Shown here piece by piece: positions 57,401 to 64,000 of a stretch of 64,000 nucleotides of DNA (the stretch's first letter is position 1; each line of letters starts with the position of its first letter). This DNA is from Vicia villosa (taxonomy: Eukaryota; Streptophyta; Magnoliopsida; Fabales; Fabaceae). The notes under the pieces were generated by a model. That model saw only the letters and a list, made by a program, of their open reading frames with translations. It was not told where the DNA came from and did no database searches. The stretch covers positions 71,831,553 through 71,895,552 of the forward strand of contig NC_081185.1 in NCBI RefSeq assembly GCF_029867415.1, read 5' to 3'. The position numbers and the translations under genes are program-made.

Positions 57401-60400
57401 AGTGAAGACTATACAAACTAATAGAAGATAAGGAAATGAATGCTGGCAATACTCACAGTGCACTTTGCATCAAATTTTCCATTTTCATCTATGGATCTAC
57501 GGGCCGCTTCTTCAACACGCATGTAGCTGGCTATTTCCGTGCAAGTCTTGAATCCAGAAAGTAAGTTTCGAAATATAAGACAACTGCAGATCAATAAAAA
57601 TGTTACAAGGAATAATACTATGATAGAACTTAATTCTTGCCCAAGAAACAAGAATGGTTTACAAATGTATATAGGCAGAAACATGATAAAAAAAACAATT
57701 TATTGAAAAATAGTTCAATGTTTTCAACAACACAATAGAAATAATATGCACATGTAAATTCTAACTCAATACTAGAGAAATTGAAAAATAGAATTTGAGT
57801 TGATTCTAAGTCAATACTACAAGATAGACTTGTAGACCAAAGGATGTCTCTCAATCATAAACACTTTCTGGGTATATATATTCTCTATTGTGAAGCTCTC
57901 AACGCACAGCTCTTATGCGGAACATATTCCACTCACATGCATGACCATGTCGTCTCATAGCAAATGACTCAACAAATTTTGAATAGACTTTGATTCCATT
58001 AGAGTTTGGGTTAGACTTAATTGAATCCTATGAATAAAACCACTCACATGCACCACTCTTATTGCATTTTTCTTTAGTTATAGAATAAAACCATTTCAAG
58101 TTTTCAACTGTGCTGCAAAAAAAACAATATTAACTAGTTTTTCCAAAATATTTTCAACTATGGTATATATTTTGCAATAATATGTAACAAATATTCTCTT
58201 CAAATATCTTATGAAAACACCAACTAACTATTTCTTTTAAAAAGATAAATTTGTAAAAAAATAATATCAATTGTCTAAAGTTAATATCATTCTTGAATTT
58301 TATATTATAAAACAATTCTCTTCAAATAATGCCGGCAACAAACTAAGTACTACTAATTGCAATGTGAAAAATCAATAAAGATCAATACCTGTTTCTCCCA
58401 AACATTTCAATTCCCTTCAAATATAAATCTTTCTCTAAAGGTTTCCAATCTGATATACTATGCTTCTCATCAACTTGCCATTCCATTGAGTTGGATAATC
58501 GCAACAATTCTATTTTATCTGTGATTTCCGCACTTTCTTTGTTATAATCTCCATTTGCAGTTTCTTTGCTCTCTAGGATTCGCTTCAGCTTTTTATGAGA
58601 ATTTTGAGATTCACAAGGAGAAGTTGAGTCACATAATGATGAGTCTGGCAGATCTGAGTCCTTAACATCTGAATTGAGATCTAAATGATAATCCATTTCA
58701 ACAGTTTCTGTTTTTTTAATTTCTTTATACGGAGAAGACTCTAGAGTTGGTTTTTCTGATGAAGTATTGACATCCACTATCTGCAATTAATAAATATGAA
58801 TCATTCATCTAAAACAAATTGGAAAGCATGCATCATTAAATAATTAATAAAAATATAATACATTAAATAAAAGTTATCATATAGATAGAAGTTGAAATCA
58901 TTTTTTCAAGCTAGTATGTAAAAAATTGAAATATTTTTTTTAGTAGCTAGCAGTGATGAATCTTGCCAAACAAACATTAATGTGAATTTTTGTTGTTTAT
59001 CCGTTTGAGGTTAAGGTGGGGAAACAAAAATCTCATCCGTCAAATGGTAGAGGAATCAACAAATAGAAAAGAAAAGTGTGAATTTTTGTTGTTATCCTTT
59101 TGAGGCCAAGGAGGTGAAACAAAAAACTCATCGTTCAATCGTAGAGGAATCGACAAGTAGAAAAAAAAGTGACTCAACCATGTGACTTTCTTTTCATATT
59201 TATTCTTTATTTAATATATTAAGAAAAAGATGAAGACTCCAGTACCGTAAACTTTTATTAGGTATGTATCCAACATCCGATCACTTAATAACATCTTTTT
59301 TATAATTTAATTATTTTTAAACAACAACAACCAAGTCTTATTCCACTAATTGGGGACGGCTACATATATCAAACTACGTCATAATTTTCAATGAAAAACC
59401 ATATTTCTATCCAACTTATTAATCTTGAGATCTTTCTTAATAGCCTCTCTTAAAGTTTTCTAGGTCCTCCTCTACCTCTAGTGTATGACTACCCTCCATT
59501 TGAATTTACTCTCTTTACTACAAAATCTACATGTTTTCTCTCTCCAGGCCTAATCGACTGTCAATGTTGAAATTGTTAGAGAGGATATTCTCTGTAGTTA
59601 TTGATGGAAATCCGAAATTCCAAAACACAAATTAATAAATAGAAATGTATCAACAATGGAAAATAGAATATATTCAATTTATTGATGAGGAGAGAAAATT
59701 GTAGAAAGAAAATAAACTAAATCTACTCTAGAGTCAAGCTCCTAGGAGATGGAGAAAACCTTATCTATGCCTAATCATAATATCATATAATTGTTCATTC
59801 CAATATTTCTTGCATGATCACTACAATCCACTTACCTCACTATATATACTTATCACCCTCATTATTACATAATAACCCTTTTTTCCTAATGGTCCCATAC
59901 TTGGGTCTCTATCAGTTACTCAAAATCTTCTCTTTGTATTTGGGAGTTTTCAGGCGGTATTTATCACTATCTACATTTCAGACCGGAAAAAAAAATCAAA
60001 AGTAATAATCCATTTAGGTTCATCCTCTGAAATTCATCTTTGAAATGTTGAGCAAGGTGGAGAATCATTAGCATTATTGTTTGAAAATTGTAATCAATTC
60101 GAAAAATGAAATGGATGGATAATTAATTATCTTTGAAAGGCACGTAGATGTAGCACACATAGATCATAGAATGTGAAGCATTTGAAGGAACATATGATTG
60201 TCAAAGGTTGATAAAGTTACATGAAACACCAAGCAAATGAGAAGAAAAATACCTTAAGGTAACAATTATCACTGCAGGGTTTACTCTCACCTTCTGGTTC
60301 ATTCCAAACTGATTGCTTTTCACTCTAAGAATTAAATTGTTGTCAATTTACTGATAGAAACATAAGTTTAGAAACAAATGTAGAAGATTTTTTCCTTACA

Positions 60401-60685
60401 GGATATATTAAGGGTTGTGAACATCCATGTAAAGGACAATTATAGATCTGTAGGGAATTAGAAAAGCATAAACACACAAGATATTTGAAATTAAACATAA
60501 AGATGATGACAAGAATGCTAAAAATATAGTTTTTTAATATTTACCATGCAACGACGACAGAAAAAGTGATCAAAAGTACTTAAACTGGCACTCAAACTTT
60601 TGTCCAAACATATTCCAGTAATAGATTCACTTTCTCGAGAATTTTTAGCATGCATGTCCTTTTCCTTGAGATATTTATACCTCTC
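54484..60685 (-). CDS. E(z)-like histone H3K27 methyltransferase (PRC2), 5' part outside window
   Basis: Twelve exons on the minus strand: 60685-60545, 60447-60400, 60326-60255, 58780-58389, 57583-57457, 56768-56554, 56450-56319, 55711-55624, 55545-55498, 55121-54993, 54886-54809 and 54672-54484. All have GT…AG borders, and the phases join into 552 codons. In order they encode a cysteine-rich MCSS-type segment ([16 protein letters not shown]), an acidic linker, a SANT domain ([20 protein letters not shown], then [10 protein letters not shown]), a CXC domain ([22 protein letters not shown]), and a SET domain ([33 protein letters not shown]). A basic tail ends in KAKKR. E(z) proteins methylate H3 Lys27 in the PRC2 complex to silence genes. 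Several motifs look nearer SWN than CLF. Parts of CXC ([13 protein letters not shown]) look unusual. The N-terminal exons lie beyond a Copia insertion. Confidence 0.92.
58800..60240. other. Large intron of the E(z)-like gene
   Basis: Intron between the MCSS-type exons and the exon at 58780, about 1.47 kb. It contains a LINE-like fragment (about 59318-59545) and a direct repeat pair (GTGAATTTTTGTTGTT at about 58981 and 59078, each followed by a matching AAAC(A)AAAAA(T/C)CTCATC block). The rest is AT-rich and unassigned. Confidence 0.6.
59318..59545. mobile_element. Fragment resembling the 3' end of an RTE-type LINE
   Basis: ACAACAACAACCAAGTCTTA followed by ACTAATTGGGGACGGCTACAT matches from memory the dispersed CAACAACAACCAAGCC…GGGGTCGGCTACAT sequence of plant RTE-like LINE 3' ends. 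Only about 230 bp is present, without a coding part. Confidence 0.45.
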
Positions 60686-60842
60686 CTGCATAAAAATGAT
60701 TGTTAAAAATACATGTGTTTTTAATATTCACCTATAAAAAAATAGTTTAAAGGTGGATCATTGAAGTCAATTGAATATAAAGTATTGATATAATTTAGTA
60801 TTGTTATTATTAATAAAACTTAATATTATTGCAAATTGATAT
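60686..60842. other. Intron sequence between the E(z)-like exon and the Copia LTR
   Basis: AT-rich, with the acceptor TATGCAG at 60686-60692 on the minus strand. The five bases before the LTR (GATAT, 60838-60842) would be the target duplication if the right flank repeats them. Confidence 0.5.
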
Positions 60843-61204
60843 TGTTAAGAGTCTCACATCGGACAATATATGGCCTGAATATGTGCTTATAAGTGGGGGC
60901 AATCCTCAATTCCTTACCCTACAAGCCGGTTTTGTAGGGTTGAGTTAGACCCAACCACATTTTATAGAAATATATTTTATATTTTCTACTATTTGATGAG
61001 AATTACATATGCTGTATTTATAGACTGCATAAGGCAGAATTTGAAAGAGAAATCTGACCTAAGAATCAAGGGAATTAATTTCCCATGAATGCTGATTCTA
61101 ATTACAGAAAAGGACAGGAAATAATAACTAATTAATTACATTAATCCTAATCCTTAATGAGCTGTACAAACAGAATCATTTGATTCTGTATTAACTATTC
61201 CACA
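60843..61204 (-). repeat. Copia 3' LTR
   Basis: 362 bp, minus TGTGGAATAG … GAGACTCTTAACA. The GAGTCTCACATCGGACAAT block near the outer end resembles a common legume Copia LTR end. The 61204 boundary is chosen by TG and the adjoining AGGGGGAG tract. Confidence 0.85.
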
Positions 61205-61216
61205 CTCCCCCTCAAT
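61205..61216 (-). other. Copia polypurine tract, overlapping the pol stop
   Basis: Minus GATTGAGGGGGAG lies directly before the LTR. The TGA in it is the pol stop codon, so coding sequence runs to the LTR edge. Confidence 0.85.
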
Positions 61217-64000
61217 CTGGGTGGTAGATGTCTATCATACCCAGATTGGATCTGATATTCTCGTATATGTTCCTTGGAAGGGCTTTTGTTAGAATGTCTG
61301 CAGTTTGCTGGCATGATGGAATATAGTTAACACTTATAACTTCATGATCAATTTTCTCCTTGATGAAGTGTCGGTCTATCTCCACGTGCTTTGTTCTATC
61401 ATGCTGTACCGGGTTCTTAGCAATGCTAATAGCAGCCTTGTTATCACATAATATCTTCATGGGGTGATTGGTAGGAATTTTGATCTCATCTAGCATTCGC
61501 TTAAGCCAAATTCCTTCACAAATACCTTGTGACATAGCTCTGAATTCAGCTTCTGCACTACTCCTGGCCACAACAGATTGTTTCTTGCTTCTCCAAGTTA
61601 CCATATTACCCCATACAAAGGTGCAGTAGCCTGTAGTCGATTTCCTGTCAGATAAACATCCCGCCCAATCAGAATCGGTGTAGACTTCAATACCTCTGTT
61701 TGAGTTCTTTTGAAAATAAAGTCCTCGGCCCGGCGTACCTTTTAGGTATTGGAGAATTCTGTTCACATTTCTCATGTCATTTTCAGTTGGATTTGACATA
61801 TAACGACTAGCCATGCTTACAGCAAGACCAATGTCTGGTCTGGTGTGTGTTAGATAGATTAGTTTTCCTACTAGACTTTGATATCTATCTTTATTAGCTG
61901 GTACATCCTCGTCTTCACTCCTTTTTACTTGTTCTATGGGAGTATTGGCAGCTTTGCATCCAAGCATACCTGTTTCTTGAAGTAAATCCAAAGTGTACTT
62001 CCTTTGAGAAACTGAAATACCATTCTTTGTTCGTGCAATTTCCATCCCTAAAAAATACTTGAGTTGTCCCAAGTCTTTGACTTCAAATTCTTTTGCTAGA
62101 ATTTTCTTTAACTGGTTGACTTGTGTATCATCATCTCCCGTAATTACGATATCATCAACATAGACAATAAACAAAGCTATCTTCCCATCCAAAGAGTGCT
62201 TGACAAACATAGTATGGTCTGTTTGACATTGAACAAAACCATCTTGCTTGACAACTTTTGTTAGTCTATCAAACCATGCCCTTGGTGATTGTTTGAGGCC
62301 ATATAGAGATTTGCGAAGTCGACACACCATGTTTGAGGTTCCAGGTGATTCAAGTCCCGGAGGAATTTGCATATATACCTCTTCTTCTAACTCTCCATTT
62401 AGAAATGCATTCTTTATGTCTAGTTGGTGTAGGGGCCAATCTAGATTTGCTGCCAGAGATAGTAGAACCCGGACAGAATTGAGCTTCGCAACAGGTGCAA
62501 AAGTCTCCTCATAATCCACCCCATATGATTGTGTGAATCCCTTAGCAACCAACCGAGCTTTGTACCTGTTTATACTCCCATCAGCATTGTGTTTAATTGA
62601 AAATATCCACTTGCATCCTACTGCTTTCTTCCCTTCTGGTATAGCAGTGATCTCCCATGTGCCATTTCTTACAAGTGCTTGAACTTCTTCAGTTACAGCT
62701 GCTGCCCATTCAGGTTTCAGCAATGCTTCTTGAATATTATTTGGAATTTCTATGTTGTCAACAGCTGCTACAAAGGACCTGTAACTTTGTGATAGTTTAC
62801 CATAGGAGATATATTTTTCAATAGGGTGTTTAGTGCAAGTTCTAACCCCTTTTCTCATAGCAATAGGAATATCAATATCTGCTGTATCAACATGTTCAGA
62901 GTTAGGAAGAATATTACCTGTGGGAACTTCATTTTCTAGAGCCTGGTTTGACTCATGGCCTTGCATTGGAGATATGCTTGACTCTACCTCCTTCCTCCTT
63001 CTTTTATAACAAAAACCCTTCCAATTACCTGTTTTTGGATCACAATCCTGTTGAGATGTGGTTGAGATTATAATTGGTCCTGTTTCCGTCATAACTTCAT
63101 TTGTCCTTTCACTCGGCTGAATGTTAGAGGTTTGTTCTGGTAATTTTCCAGCTGGTTTAGGCATAGGTTCGGCTGATTGAGTGTTGTCGGTTTGGTCTGG
63201 TAAGATTTTGTCATGTTCGGTTAGTTCAAGAGGCAAAAGTTGGTATTCTGAATTTACGATATGCTCCCCCTGAATACCATTTTTGGTGTAATAGGGTTGA
63301 TTTTCAAAGAAGGTTACATCCATAGTGTGGTAAAATTTTTTGGTATGGGGAGAGTAACACCTATATCCCTTTTGGTGAGGGGAGTAACCAAGAAAAATGC
63401 ATTTGATGGATTTTGGGTCTAATTTGCTTCGGTGAGGGTTGAGGTTATGGACAAAATTTGAGCATCCAAATATTTTTAATGGAATAGAGGAAAATATTTT
63501 GCTGGTTGGAAATAGGTTTTGAAGTGTGGAGAGTGGGGTCTTAAAGTTAAGGATACGGGAGGGCATTCGATTTATAAGGTGAGTTGCGGAAAGGGCAGCT
63601 TCTCCCCAAAAGTGTTGTGGGACATTTGTGGCTAACATGATTGATCTAGTCACTTCCAAAAGGTGTCTATTCTTCCTTTCCGCTACTCCATTTTGTTGGG
63701 GGGTGTCCACACACGAGCTTTGGTGAACAATTCCAACCTTTTGAAGATAGGAATTTAGAGCAAGGTTGCAATACTCACGACCATTGTCAGTTCTAAGTAT
63801 CTGAATATTGCTTTGGAATTGTGTTTGTACCATCTTATGATAAATTTCAAATATTCTCCCTACTTCTGATTTTTCCTTCATTAGAAACACCCAGGTAACA
63901 CGTGTGTGATCATCAATAAAGGTGACATATCATCTCGAGCCTGTAATGTTGCGGACTCGTGATGGTCCCCATACATCACTATGAATTAATGAAAAAGGTT
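61212..64000 (-). pseudogene. pol: Copia pol, 3' part: integrase, RT, RNase H (one nonsense codon)
   Basis: An 892-codon open stretch (63890-61212) begins inside the integrase core (TDNGREYCN, DTPQQNGVAERKN) and continues through RT (QLDIKNAFLNGELEEEVYMQ, then VYVDDIVITGDD with YVDD near 62155) and RNase H (VYTDSDWAGC, SSAEAEFRAMSQ). Further upstream the same frame has TGA at 63930-63932, just before YVTFIDDHTRVTW, where Trp is usual; the frame stays recognisable to the window edge. Apart from this stop the visible part is intact. Confidence 0.9.

Larger units (their letters stand above)
60843..64000 (-). mobile_element. Copia retrotransposon, runs off the right edge
   Basis: The 3' LTR (60843-61204), the polypurine tract and the pol frame are visible; gag, protease and the 5' LTR must lie beyond 64000. 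The orientation is the same as the E(z)-like gene, and the position, just upstream of an exon acceptor, indicates insertion in an intron. The short LTR and RT motifs exclude SIRE; I leave the lineage open. Confidence 0.9.

Noticed and set aside
59570..60005. Solo LTR in the E(z)-like gene intron
   Set aside because: TGTTAGAGAGG-like sequence suggested an LTR start, but no matching end or target duplication could be placed.

Overview
This window is plant nuclear DNA, most likely from a papilionoid legume. That is inferred from the retrotransposon families (SIRE-type Copia, Tat- and Tekay-type Ty3/gypsy), the AT-rich introns and a plant Polycomb gene; no single sequence proves it. More than 85% of the window is transposable elements, many nested. 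The only host gene I can support is an enhancer-of-zeste-like (PRC2) histone methyltransferase at the right end. There are no bacterial features, CRISPR arrays or rRNA genes.

Layout. (1) 1-9068, minus: a Tat-lineage Ty3/gypsy element (Tat-A) with open gag-protease and pol frames, its 5' LTR on the right, its 3' end beyond the left edge. (2) 9069-11215: AT-rich, degenerate repeat DNA. (3) 11216-43297: an old SIRE-like LTR cut into three pieces by two insertions. The first is a young SIRE Copia element (11716-21332, minus, LTRs nearly identical, TSD ATTCT). The second is a Tekay-type chromovirus (22320-42879, plus, TSD CACTT). The Tekay 3' LTR is itself interrupted by a second Tat-lineage element (Tat-B, 30281-42608, plus, TSD CACCG). 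(4) 43298-45290: a diverged chromovirus LTR remnant. (5) 45291-46892: unassigned DNA with a SINE-like insertion. (6) 46902-53105: a Mutator-like (MULE-type) transposon with inverted ends and a 9-bp TSD (ATTTTCAAA), carrying a broken plant-mobile-domain (PMD) gene and a perfect solo LTR (47228-49933, TSD AACAT). (7) 53115-54440: two small inverted-repeat elements. (8) 54484-60685, minus: the last twelve exons in the window of the E(z)-like gene. (9) 60843-64000, minus: a Copia element sitting upstream of those exons, apparently in an intron, and running off the right edge.

The most interesting object is inside Tat-B. Its gag-pol is broken by several stops and frameshifts. On the opposite strand, between pol and the 3' LTR, lies a four-exon gene whose splice sites and phases join without a stop into a 983-codon frame. 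It has an N-terminal plant mobile domain, basic NLS-like patches and a C-terminal coiled coil, preceded by its own TATA box, a TGACGTCA palindrome and a CT-rich leader. A second, decayed PMD gene lies in the MULE about 9 kb away, so two unrelated transposon classes in one window carry PMD genes. Extra coding frames, including PMD types, in Tat elements are known as a class; the complete antisense gene architecture here is what merits a second look.

A second theme is the LTRs. Three diverged chromovirus-type LTRs share an exact 17-mer, TATA-like sites, and a donor/acceptor pair that would define a leader intron inside the LTR. At the same relative place each carries a different CpG-rich short-motif array.
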